This document shows, piece by piece, positions 1 through 6,935 of a DNA stretch of 12,724 bases. The stretch covers positions 1-12,724 of the forward strand of contig CAZECM010000087.1 of the NCBI GenBank assembly GCA_964510785.1, given 5' to 3'. This DNA is from JAAYZM01 sp964510785. Its GTDB lineage: Bacteria > Actinomycetota > Actinomycetes > Actinomycetales > Cellulomonadaceae. Below the pieces are notes generated by a model. The model was not told the DNA's origin. It made no database searches and was given only the letters and a program-made list of their open reading frames with translations. A program made the position numbers and the translations under genes. Positions within the stretch are counted from its first letter, which is position 1. Each line of letters opens with the position of its first letter.

Positions 1-530
1 CCCTCACCATGGGTGACCGCATCGCCGTGCTCAAGGACGGTCTGCTCCAGCAGGTCGGCACTCCGCGCGACATGTACGACACCCCGGCCAACGTCTTCGT
101 CGCGGGCTTCATCGGCTCCCCGGCGATGAACCTCGGGACGTTCCCGGTGGCGAACGGCACCGCGAACTTCGGCAAGGCGCACGTCGCCCTTGCTCGCGAC
201 GTCGTCGCGAACATCAAGGCCGAGGACCAGGGCCAGATCACGCTCGGCTTCCGCCCCGAGTCGCTCGACATCGTCTCCGCCGGCACGCAGGACTCGTTCC
301 CCGTGGTCGTGGAGATCGTCGAGGAGCTCGGCTCGGACGCGTTCGTCTACGGTTCGCTCACGCAGGACCTCGGCGGCGCCCGCCTCGTGTCCGGTGCCGG
401 CGAGTCGCAGATCATCGTCCGCGTCGATCCTCGTCGGGTTCCCGCGAAGGGCGAGACCATCTGGGTCCGCGTCCGCGAGGGCGAGCAGCACGCGTTCCAC
501 GCCGCGTCGGGCCTGCGCTTCGACATCTGA
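1..530 (+). CDS. Sugar-type ABC transporter ATP-binding subunit, C-terminal part (5' end outside window)
   Basis: This is the end of an ATPase subunit of the UgpC/MsmX/MalK family, which energises import of sugars or glycerol phosphate through partner permeases. The reading frame is already open at position 3. The visible part starts just after the nucleotide-binding core (MGDRIAVLKDGLLQQVGTP), followed by the family phrase in which a Pro-Ala-Asn run leads to VAGFIGSPAMN, then a TOBE/OB-fold regulatory domain containing the typical LGFRPESLDI segment. Walker A, Walker B and the signature motif lie upstream of the window and cannot be checked. No permease or binding-protein gene is adjacent downstream; ATPases of this class often stand alone and serve several importers. 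The substrate is not deducible. The gene ends at TGA 528-530, inside a 13-base tandem duplication, and is followed by a hairpin terminator. Confidence 0.93.
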   Translation, partial: LTMGDRIAVLKDGLLQQVGTPRDMYDTPANVFVAGFIGSPAMNLGTFPVANGTANFGKAHVALARDVVANIKAEDQGQITLGFRPESLDIVSAGTQDSFPVVVEIVEELGSDAFVYGSLTQDLGGARLVSGAGESQIIVRVDPRRVPAKGETIWVRVREGEQHAFHAASGLRFDI

Positions 531-544
531 GTTCGACATCTGAA
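519..544 (+). repeat. 13-base tandem duplication across the stop codon of the ABC ATPase gene
   Basis: TTCGACATCTGAG (519-531) is directly followed by TTCGACATCTGAA (532-544), identical at 12 of 13 positions. The first copy encodes the last codons Phe-Asp-Ile-stop. The second copy lies one base out of frame and supplies another TGA at 541-543. It may be a real slippage duplication or an error near the contig end that precedes the gap at 610. Confidence 0.85.
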
Positions 545-549
545 CAAGA

Positions 550-584
550 GGCGGGGCGGGCAAGAGCCCGCCCCGCCCCTTTTT
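550..584 (+). terminator. Intrinsic terminator of the ABC ATPase gene
   Basis: A perfect 12-bp GC stem, GGCGGGGCGGGC (550-561) with GCCCGCCCCGCC (566-577), closes a four-base loop AAGA. CC and five T (580-584) follow. With two mismatches the stem extends outward to about 18 bp. It lies 19 bases after the stop codon, as expected for a Rho-independent terminator. Confidence 0.88.
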
Positions 585-609
585 GCCCGTCTCCCGCGGG
601 TCATTCCCC

Positions 610-619
610 NNNNNNNNNN
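610..619. other. Assembly gap (10 N) inside the inverted repeat
   Basis: Ten N lie between the ABC ATPase terminator and the DUF4032 gene. The other gap in this window is also exactly 10 N, so the length is probably a scaffolder default and says nothing about the true distance. Sequence could be missing here, or the two flanks could overlap. Confidence 0.95.
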
Positions 620-641
620 CCGCGGGAGACGGGCAAAAAGG

Positions 642-674
642 GGCGGGGCGGGCTCTTGCCCGCCCCGCCTCTTT
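642..674. terminator. Second copy of the hairpin, mirrored around the gap
   Basis: GGCGGGGCGGGC (642-653), loop TCTT, GCCCGCCCCGCC (658-669), then TCTTT (670-674). The loop is the reverse complement of the AAGA loop in the left copy. An A-run (635-639) precedes the stem, so the hairpin could terminate in either direction. It stands about 40 bases before the DUF4032 start. Its reality depends on the join at 610-619. Confidence 0.5.
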
Positions 675-714
675 GTGCCCGTCTCCGGCGGATCATGCCC
701 CATCATTGGTATCG

Positions 715-1944
715 ATGAGCCAGAACCTCCAGATCACCGCCGCCCAGCCGGAGCCGGCCCTGCTCGACCTGCCGTGGCACGTCCCGCTGGAGGAGTGGCC
801 CGAGTCGATCCTCGCGGCGCTGCCTCGTGGTATCTCGCGCCACATCGTGCGGTTCGTCAAGCTCAGCGGCAAGGTCATCGCGGTCAAGGAGATCGGCGAG
901 ACGGTCGCCTACAACGAGTACGAGCTGCTGCGCGCCCTCAACAAGCTCGGGGTGCCGAGCGTCACCCCGCTCGCCGTCATCAACGGGCGCCACGACCCGG
1001 ACGGGGAGCGGCTCGAGGCCGTGCTCGTCACGCAGCACCTGCAGTACTCGATGCCCTACCGCGTGCTCTTCTCGCGAGTGCTGCGACCCGACACCGTGCT
1101 GCGCCTCATCGACGCGCTCGCCGTGCTGCTCGTGCGGCTGCACGTCGTGGGCTTCTACTGGGGCGACGTCTCGCTGTCCAACACGCTCTTCCGGCGGGAC
1201 GCAGAGACGTTCTCCGCCTACCTCGTCGACGCGGAGACGGGTGACCTGCACCCGAAGCTCACGAGGGGACAGCGCGCCTACGACCTCGAGATCGCGCGCG
1301 TCAACATCATCGGCGAGCTCATGGACCTCGTCGCGGGCGAGCTCCTCGACGAGGAGGTCGACACCGTGGCGGTGGGTTCCACCCTGGTGGAGCGGTACAC
1401 CGAGCTGTGGGACGCCCTGCACGACGAGGAGTCGTTCGGTTCGGCCGACCGCTGGCGCGTCGCCGCTCGCGTGGAGCGGCTCAACGAGCTGGGGTTCGAC
1501 GTCGGCGAGCTCGAGATCACCACCGACGTGGACGGCACCACCGTGCGCATCCAGCCCAAGGTCGTCGAGGCGGGCCACCACTCGCGACGCCTCCTGCGCC
1601 TCACGGGCCTCGACGTGCAGGAGAACCAGGCCAGGCGGTTGCTCAACGACCTCGACGAGTACCGTGCCGCGACGGACCGGCAGGGCGAGGACGAGGAGTT
1701 CGCGGCCCACGACTGGCTCACCGAGATCTTCGAGCCCGCGGTGCGCTCCGTTCCGGTAGAGATGCGGCGCCGGCTCGAGGCCGCGCAGATCTACCACGAG
1801 CTGCTCGACCACCGCTGGCTCATCTCGAGCGAGCAGGAGCGCGACGTCCCCATGTCCGAGGCCGTGACGTCCTACGTCAAGAACGTCCTCGTCCACCGTC
1901 CCGACGAGCGCGCACTCCTCACCCCGCCCCCCGACCCCTCCTAG
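715..1944 (+). CDS. DUF4032 protein with kinase-like (lipopolysaccharide-kinase type) N-terminal fold
   Basis: A 409-residue cytosolic protein with no signal peptide or membrane segment. The N-terminal half carries marks of a protein-kinase-like fold: VIAVKEIGE with K58 as the candidate ATP lysine, the helix NEYELLRALNKLG, a catalytic-loop-like stretch H143-VVGFYWGDVSLSN-156 with D151 and N156, and LVDAETGDLH where D172 would be the metal-binding Asp. The C-terminal half (about 225-390) matches what I know as the DUF4032 domain of actinobacteria; its role is unknown to me. The ATG at 715 is chosen because the family-like sequence starts there and the upstream frame runs into the gap. No Shine-Dalgarno sequence is visible before it. 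The stop TAG (1942-1944) overlaps the stop of convergent rlmB. Family assignment is firm; the substrate is unknown. Confidence 0.88.
   Translation: MSQNLQITAAQPEPALLDLPWHVPLEEWPESILAALPRGISRHIVRFVKLSGKVIAVKEIGETVAYNEYELLRALNKLGVPSVTPLAVINGRHDPDGERLEAVLVTQHLQYSMPYRVLFSRVLRPDTVLRLIDALAVLLVRLHVVGFYWGDVSLSNTLFRRDAETFSAYLVDAETGDLHPKLTRGQRAYDLEIARVNIIGELMDLVAGELLDEEVDTVAVGSTLVERYTELWDALHDEESFGSADRWRVAARVERLNELGFDVGELEITTDVDGTTVRIQPKVVEAGHHSRRLLRLTGLDVQENQARRLLNDLDEYRAATDRQGEDEEFAAHDWLTEIFEPAVRSVPVEMRRRLEAAQIYHELLDHRWLISSEQERDVPMSEAVTSYVKNVLVHRPDERALLTPPPDPS
1941..1944. other. CTAG shared by two convergent stop codons
   Basis: TAG at 1942-1944 ends the DUF4032 gene on the + strand. The complement of 1941-1943 is TAG and ends rlmB on the - strand. 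The two genes overlap by four bases, so any terminator for either must lie inside the other gene. Confidence 0.95.
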
Positions 1945-2909
1945 CGGCGGAGGCGGGAGACCTCGTACAGGGCGATGCCCGTGGCGACGCCAGCGTTGAG
2001 CGACTCCGTGGTGGCGGCCATCGGGATCGACGCGATCGCGTCGCACTTCTCGGCCACCAGGCGAGAGAGCCCCTTGCCCTCGGACCCCACCACGAGCACG
2101 AGCGGGTCGGTCGCGAAAGACAGCGTGTCGAGAGCGGCGTCGCCGTCGGCGTCGAGCCCCACGATGAACAGCCCAGCCTTGCGGTAGTCCTCGAGCGCCC
2201 GCACCAGGTTGGTCGCCCGCGCGACGGGCACCCGGGCCGCCGCACCGGCGGAGACCTTCCACGCCGATGCCGTGACACCGGCGGAGCGCCGTTCCGGCAC
2301 GAGCAACCCGTGCGCACCGAAGGCACCCGCCGAGCGGAGGGCCGCCCCGAGGTTGCGCGGGTCGGTCACACCGTCGAGGGCCACGATCAGGGGCGGGACG
2401 CCCGACGCCTCTGCCGCGTCGAGGAGGTCCTCGGGGTCGGCGTAGTCGTACGGAGGGACCTGGATCGCCACGCCCTGGTGGGACGCACCGAACGTGATCT
2501 TGTCGAGCTCGGACTTCGAGGCTTCCAGCATCGGGGCGTTGGCCTCCGAGGCGAGGATGATGATCTCGCGAGTGCGCTCGTCGGCCTCGATACGATGCGC
2601 GAACCAGGCCGTCTGCACCGGGACCCCGGCGCGCAGGGCCTCGAGCACGGCGTTGCGCCCCGCGATGATCTCGGTCGAGTCACCCAGCGTGCGCGACTTG
2701 GCCGGTCGCCGGGGCGCCGGCTCAGCCTCCACCTTGCGGATCGCCGCGGCCTTCTTCTTGGCCGCGGGGTGGTACTCGCGGTCCTCCGCCTTGGGGGTGG
2801 GCCCGCGCCCTTCGAGCCCCTGCCGGCTGTGCCCGCCGGTGCCGACGCGCGAACCCTTCTTCGAACCGGGCTTGCGGGTCGCCCCACGTCGCCGTGAATT
2901 GCCTGCCAT
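1941..2909 (-). CDS. rlmB: 23S rRNA (guanosine-2'-O-)-methyltransferase RlmB, TrmH/SpoU family
   Basis: A 322-residue SPOUT methyltransferase that uses S-adenosylmethionine to methylate a ribose 2'-O in rRNA; RlmB of E. coli modifies G2251 of 23S rRNA. Residues 1-75 form a Lys/Arg-rich, probably disordered extension. About 79-150 is the substrate-binding domain (EIIAGRNAVLEAL). The catalytic knot domain follows with motif 1 DPRNLGA (183-189), motif 2 GSEGKGL (275-281) and motif 3 SLNAGVATGIALYE (303-316). The start at 2909 is supported by a strong GGGAGGA ribosome site and by TGATG coupling: the cysS stop and the rlmB start share one base. Its TAG stop shares CTAG (1941-1944) with the convergent DUF4032 gene. 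The exact nucleotide modified in this organism is inferred from the family; a close TrmH paralogue with another target is possible. Confidence 0.93.
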   Translation of the reverse strand: MAGNSRRRGATRKPGSKKGSRVGTGGHSRQGLEGRGPTPKAEDREYHPAAKKKAAAIRKVEAEPAPRRPAKSRTLGDSTEIIAGRNAVLEALRAGVPVQTAWFAHRIEADERTREIIILASEANAPMLEASKSELDKITFGASHQGVAIQVPPYDYADPEDLLDAAEASGVPPLIVALDGVTDPRNLGAALRSAGAFGAHGLLVPERRSAGVTASAWKVSAGAAARVPVARATNLVRALEDYRKAGLFIVGLDADGDAALDTLSFATDPLVLVVGSEGKGLSRLVAEKCDAIASIPMAATTESLNAGVATGIALYEVSRLRR

Positions 2910-4344
2910 CAGTTTCCTCCCAGCGACCAGCGAGCGCCGTTCGCACTGTCTTCGACCACGACGCCGGCCGCGGCGAGCCGGTCCCGGATCGCGTCGGCGG
3001 TGGTGAAGTCCCGGGCGGCCCGTGCCGCGGCCCGGGCGTCGAGCTCCGCGGTCACGAGGCGGTCCAGCGCCTCGGCGTAGCGGTCGTGGGAGGCGTCGGC
3101 CCACTGCCCCGCCGGGTCGAGACCGAGCACGTCGAGCATGGCCCGCAGAGCCACCAACGACGTGCGCAGCGCAGGGAGGTCGCGTTCCGCGAGCGCCGTG
3201 TTGCCGGCCCGCAGGGACTCGTGCACGACGACGAGCGCCTCGGCGATGTTGAGGTCGTCGTCCATCGCCGCCACGAACGCGGCCGGGAGCTCGGCCTCCG
3301 CGACGTCGGCGTCCGTCACCGCGTGAGCGAGCGTCTCCGACGCCCGGGCGACGAAGCCCGCGAACCGTTCCCAGGTCGCGAGGGCGTCGCGCTCCGTGGC
3401 GTCGTCCCACTCGATCATGGAGCGGTAGTGCACGAGCACGAGGCCGAGGCGCAGCGCGGCGCCCGGCATCCGGGTGGTGAGCTCCGACACGAGCAGGGAG
3501 TTGCCGAGCGACTTGCTCATCTTCTCCCCGCCCTGGGTCACCCACGCCGAGTGCAGCCAGTACCGCGCGAAGGGGTCCCCGGCCGCGCGGGACTGCGCCT
3601 GCTCGTTCTCGTGGTGCGGGAAGCGCAGGTCNNNNNNNNNNGGTCGAGCCCGCCGCCGTGGATGTCGAACTCGGGGCCGAGGTAGCGCGTGGCCATCGCG
3701 GAGCACTCGAGGTGCCACCCGGGCCTGCCCGTCCCGAAGGGCGTGGACCAGCTCGCGGTCGCGGGCTCGCCGGGCTTCGCGGCCTTCCACAGCGCGAAGT
3801 CCTTGGGGTCGCGCTTGGCCGCGGCCTCGGGCACGAGCGAGTCGCTCGCGGGAGGGAGGTCCTCGAGGCGCTGGTTGGTGAGGGCGCCGTACTCGGGGTA
3901 GGAGCGCACGTCGAAGTAGACGCCGGTCTCCGTGACGTAGGCGTGGCCGCGCTCGACGAGGCGTTCCATGAGCTCGACCATCTCCGGGACGTGGCCGGTC
4001 GCGCGAGGCTCGTACGTGGGGCGCACGTTGCCCACCGCGTCGAAGGCCTCGCCGAACATCCGCTCGTGGTGCAGGGCCCACGCCCACCACGGCTCGCCGT
4101 GCTCGGCGGCCTTCGCGAGGATCTTGTCGTCGATGTCCGTCACGTTGCGCACGTAGGTCACCCGCTGACCGGTTCTGGTGAGCCAGCGCACGAGCACGTC
4201 GAACGCGACGAAGGTGCGCAGGTGGCCGATGTGCGGGGGCGACTGCGGGGTCGCACCACACACGTAGAGGCCGACCTCGCCCGGGACACGGGGGACGAAG
4301 TCGCGCAGCTCGCGCGTGGCGGAGTCGAACAGTCGCAGGGTCAC
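2909..4344 (-). CDS. cysS: Cysteinyl-tRNA synthetase (frame broken only by an assembly gap)
   Basis: Class I synthetase that charges tRNA-Cys. From the GTG at 4344 the first frame gives C29, PHIGH (HIGH motif, 38-41), HLEC (C214) and HGGGLD. After the N run another frame gives LRFPHHENE and EKMSKS (about 270-274), then the helical anticodon-binding region and a normal end at TGA 2911-2909. C29, C214 and the His/Glu of HHENE fit the zinc site. The gap flanks share GGTC (3628-3631 and 3642-3645); deleting the 10 N plus one copy (14 bases) joins the frames as GGGLDLRF and gives 473 residues, a normal CysS length. It should therefore be read as intact, not as a pseudogene. MshC, the mycothiol-pathway paralogue, is less likely given the length and the ispF/rlmB synteny. 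A 25-base spacer follows the upstream PLP-enzyme gene, so cotranscription is likely. Confidence 0.94.
3632..3641. other. Spurious assembly gap (10 N) within cysS
   Basis: Ten N are flanked by the same four bases GGTC on both sides. The invariant CysS sequence GGGLDLRFPHH is restored if the N and one GGTC copy are removed, so no sequence is missing. As written, the gap creates an artificial frameshift (14 extra bases, 2 modulo 3). Confidence 0.93.
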
Positions 4345-4369
4345 CCCCGCAGGCTACCGGTCCAACGGC

Positions 4370-5551
4370 TCAGCCGAAGTTGAGGTGGTGGCCGCGGTAG
4401 GTGGGCACCACCTCGACGTCGCCCTCGAGGAGGGCGGCCTCGTCGAAACGCTCCATGACCTCACCCGCCTTCGCGTGCCGGAGCCAGACCCGGTCGCCGA
4501 TGCGCAGGCCGCGCCCCGCGTCGCGCAGCGGGGTCTGGACCTCGCCCGCGCCCTCCGAACCGAGGAGGCGCAGCCCTTCCGGAAGGACGGGGCGGGGCGC
4601 CCGGGACCTCCCGGTGGGGCCCGAGGCGACGTACCCCCCGGAGAAGGCCGTGACGATGCCCGCCGTGGGCCGGCGCACGATGTCGAGGCCGATGAACGCG
4701 GCGGGCCGGAGGGGCCGTTCCCCCGGTCGGAGGCGGTAGCCGTCGAACAACGTCGGGGAGAGCAGCCCGGAGCCCGACGTGATCTCCGTGACCACGGGAT
4801 CCTGCGCCGTGGCCGCGATCGAGCCCGTGCCCCCGCCGTTGACGAGCTCCACCCCACCCAGTGCTTCGACCACCGCGCTCCGGCGGGAAGCGAGCTCCGC
4901 GAGGGACACGCGCTTGACGAGCCGCACGGCCGGCGAGGTGTCCGGGAGGCCCGCGACCTGCGCCTCGTAGAACATGACGCCGCGGACGGCGAGGCCGAGG
5001 CGGGTGGCCTCCCGCGCGAGGGCCACGGCCTGCTCCGGGGTGCGCAGCGGGGACCGGCGGACCCCGAGGTGCACCGGGCCGATCCGAAGCGAGGCGTCGA
5101 TGTCGAGGCACACGCGGATCGGCGGGCCGTCGGGGTCAGCCACGGCGTCGCGGGCCTCGGCGATGCGAGCGAGGTGCACGACGTCGTCGACCATGAGCGT
5201 GATCGCGCGGCGGGCGTCCGCCGAGCCGGCGAGCTCGGCGAGGCCCGCACGATCCACCGTGGGGTAGCCCATGAGGACGTCGTCCACACGGGTGGACCAC
5301 CACAGCGCCTCGGCGAGGGAGTACGTCATGAGCCCGGCGAACCCGTGGGCGAGCGCCCGCTCGACGAGGAAGGGCACGCGCACGGACTTCGTCGCGAGGC
5401 GCAGCGGGCGGCCGCCCGCCCGGCGCAGGAGCTCGCGCGCGTTGGCGTCGAAGGCGGGGAGGTCGACGGCGAGCAGCGGGGCTGCGAGGTGGTCCGTCGC
5501 GGCGAGGCGGCTCGCGAGGCCCGAGGGCTGGTGGGTCGCGGTGTCGTTCAT
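4370..5551 (-). CDS. PLP-dependent alanine racemase N-terminal fold protein, amino acid deaminase/aldolase type
   Basis: A 393-residue cytosolic protein of the fold-type III PLP group (alanine racemase, D-threonine aldolase, D-serine dehydratase). The N-terminal TIM-barrel strand LLAVDLPAFDANARELL is followed by RLATKSVRVP, where K55 is the predicted Schiff-base lysine. GGGTGS (about residue 240) probably binds the PLP phosphate. The C-terminal beta domain ends with RHAKAGEVMERF and GHHLNFG; their His residues could hold a metal as in D-serine dehydratase, but this is inference. It is not a canonical alanine racemase: the usual C-terminal catalytic Tyr motif is not evident. The likely chemistry is aldol cleavage or deamination of a hydroxy amino acid; the substrate is unknown. 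The ATG at 5551 has no Shine-Dalgarno; a weak CAAGAT lies 6 bases upstream, so leaderless translation is possible. It is divergent from the lactone oxidase gene and lies 25 bases upstream of cysS. Confidence 0.85.
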   Translation of the reverse strand: MNDTATHQPSGLASRLAATDHLAAPLLAVDLPAFDANARELLRRAGGRPLRLATKSVRVPFLVERALAHGFAGLMTYSLAEALWWSTRVDDVLMGYPTVDRAGLAELAGSADARRAITLMVDDVVHLARIAEARDAVADPDGPPIRVCLDIDASLRIGPVHLGVRRSPLRTPEQAVALAREATRLGLAVRGVMFYEAQVAGLPDTSPAVRLVKRVSLAELASRRSAVVEALGGVELVNGGGTGSIAATAQDPVVTEITSGSGLLSPTLFDGYRLRPGERPLRPAAFIGLDIVRRPTAGIVTAFSGGYVASGPTGRSRAPRPVLPEGLRLLGSEGAGEVQTPLRDAGRGLRIGDRVWLRHAKAGEVMERFDEAALLEGDVEVVPTYRGHHLNFG

Positions 5552-5560
5552 GTGCCCATC

Positions 5561-5596
5561 TTGACGTGCGGACGACGGTGCCCGATAGTCGCCGTC
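5561..5596 (+). promoter_or_regulatory. Probable sigma-70 type promoter giving a leaderless lactone oxidase mRNA
   Basis: TTGACG (5561-5566) matches the -35 consensus at five of six positions. A 17-base spacer follows, then GATAGT (5584-5589), four of six for the -10. The GTG start (5597) comes after only seven more bases, where transcription would begin. No ribosome-binding site fits in between, so the mRNA would be leaderless. The site lies within the 45-base divergent spacer. Confidence 0.6.
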
Positions 5597-6907
5597 GTGA
5601 CCCCTTCACGGCCGTGGCGCAACTGGGCCGGCACGGCCTCCGCGCAGCCCGCCTACCGCCTTGCCCCTCGCGACGAGGACGACGTCGTCACCGCCGTGGC
5701 CTTCGCACGCGACCGGGGGCTCGCGGTACGCGCGGTGGGCGGCGGCCACTCCTTCACCCCGGCCGCAGCGACGGACGGCGTGCTGCTCAACCTCGACCGG
5801 CTCTGCGACGTGGAGCGCGTCGAGCCCCTCGCGGAGGGTGCGCTCGTCACCGTCGGCGCCGGGATCAGGCTCGGCGACCTGAACGCCGAGCTCGCGGTCC
5901 GTGGGTACGCGATGGAGAACCTCGGTGACATCGACCTCCAGTCCGTCGCGGGCGCCATCTCGACGGGCACGCACGGCACGGGGGCACGGTTCGGCGGGCT
6001 CTCGCAGCAGGTTGCCGGGGTGCGCGTGGTCGGGGCCGACGGCGCGAAGGAAGCCACCGCGACGCACGACCCCGCTCTCTTCGAGGCCGCTCGGCTCTCG
6101 TTGGGTGCGGTGGGCATCCTCACCGCGGTCACCCTGCGGGTCGTGCCCGCCTTCGCCCTGCGGGCACGGGAGGAGCCGTGCGAGCTCGGTGAAGCACTCG
6201 ACGCCCTGGACGGGTGGTTCGAGCACGAGGACCACGTCGACCTGTACTGGTTCCCCCACACGCGCCGCGCGATGGTGAAGCGCAACACGCGCGTGCCCGT
6301 GGCGGAAGGACCGCGCCTCTCCTCCGCGCGGCGCTGGGTGGACGACGAGCTGCTCTCCAACACCGTCTTCGAGGGGGTCAACCGGCTGGCCACCGCGATA
6401 CCCCGCGCCGTCCCGCTGCTCAACGCGGTGAGCGCCCGTGGCCTCTCCAGGCGGGAGTACGTCGCGCCGTCGGCCGAGGTCTACGTCACCCCGCGCAGCG
6501 TCGTCTTCCGCGAGATGGAGTACGCCGTGCCGCGCGCGGAGCTGCGGGGCGTGTTCGACGAGCTCGACGCGTGGCTGCGGCGCACCAAGGAGCCCGTGCC
6601 CTTCCCGGTCGAGGTGCGCTGCGCCGCGGCCGACGACGTGTGGCTGTCCACGGCGTACCAGCGGGACAGTGCCTACGTCGCCGTGCACCAGTACCACCGG
6701 ATGCGTCACACGCGGTACTTCGCCGCCGCCGAGGCGATCTTCCGTCGCGTCGGTGGGCGCCCGCACTGGGGGAAGATGCACTCCCTGCGGGCCGACGATG
6801 TCGCGGGGCTCTACCCGCGCTTCGGGGACTTCCTCGCGGTGCGGGACCGGGCCGACCCGGAAGGGCTCTTCTCGAACCCGTACACGCGCCGCGTGCTCGG
6901 GGAATGA
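5597..6907 (+). CDS. FAD-dependent aldonolactone oxidase, D-arabinono-1,4-lactone oxidase family
   Basis: A 436-residue flavoenzyme of the VAO/ALO group, which oxidises an aldono-1,4-lactone or polyol at the flavin. The N-terminal FAD domain includes VGGGHSFTP, where H51 stands at the position of the covalent FAD histidine, and GAISTGTHGTG, the pyrophosphate-binding loop. The C-terminal ALO domain carries HWGK (390-393), the family's catalytic HWxK motif. There is no secretion signal. The start chosen is the GTG at 5597, seven bases after a good -10 element and close to the conserved NWAGT sequence. The open frame extends further upstream only through the antisense of the PLP-enzyme gene. The quinone oxidoreductase gene begins 28 bases downstream and is probably cotranscribed. 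The substrate could be a sugar lactone, xylitol or a similar polyol; the sequence alone cannot decide. Confidence 0.9.
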   Translation: MTPSRPWRNWAGTASAQPAYRLAPRDEDDVVTAVAFARDRGLAVRAVGGGHSFTPAAATDGVLLNLDRLCDVERVEPLAEGALVTVGAGIRLGDLNAELAVRGYAMENLGDIDLQSVAGAISTGTHGTGARFGGLSQQVAGVRVVGADGAKEATATHDPALFEAARLSLGAVGILTAVTLRVVPAFALRAREEPCELGEALDALDGWFEHEDHVDLYWFPHTRRAMVKRNTRVPVAEGPRLSSARRWVDDELLSNTVFEGVNRLATAIPRAVPLLNAVSARGLSRREYVAPSAEVYVTPRSVVFREMEYAVPRAELRGVFDELDAWLRRTKEPVPFPVEVRCAAADDVWLSTAYQRDSAYVAVHQYHRMRHTRYFAAAEAIFRRVGGRPHWGKMHSLRADDVAGLYPRFGDFLAVRDRADPEGLFSNPYTRRVLGE

Positions 6908-6935
6908 CGCAGGTGGGTCGGGGGTTCGGGCAGAC

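Larger units (their letters stand above)
546..673. repeat. 54+54 base perfect inverted repeat centred on a scaffold gap
   Basis: Bases 546-599 are the exact reverse complement of 620-673. Ten known bases (600-609) and ten N (610-619) lie between the arms, so the arms are symmetric about 609/610. Each arm contains the terminator hairpin. The right side (620-691) is also an imperfect palindrome about 655/656. The hairpin plus its 25-base tail occurs twice in direct orientation, 92 bases apart (550-609 and 642-701). This may be a real mirrored terminator or a misjoin of contig ends. Confidence 0.85.

Noticed and set aside
703..2897. Long open frames antisense or out of frame to DUF4032 and rlmB
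   Set aside because: They encode low-complexity Arg/Ala/Gly/Pro-rich sequence typical of shadow frames in GC-rich DNA, with no domain motifs or ribosome sites.
2909..4344. cysS as a frameshifted pseudogene or two genes
   Set aside because: The break coincides with the 10-N gap, whose flanks overlap by GGTC; merging restores all conserved motifs.
2909..4344. MshC (mycothiol ligase) in place of CysS
   Set aside because: MshC is a shorter paralogue; the merged length of 473, the PHIGHLR form of the HIGH motif, and the neighbours ispD/ispF/rlmB fit CysS.
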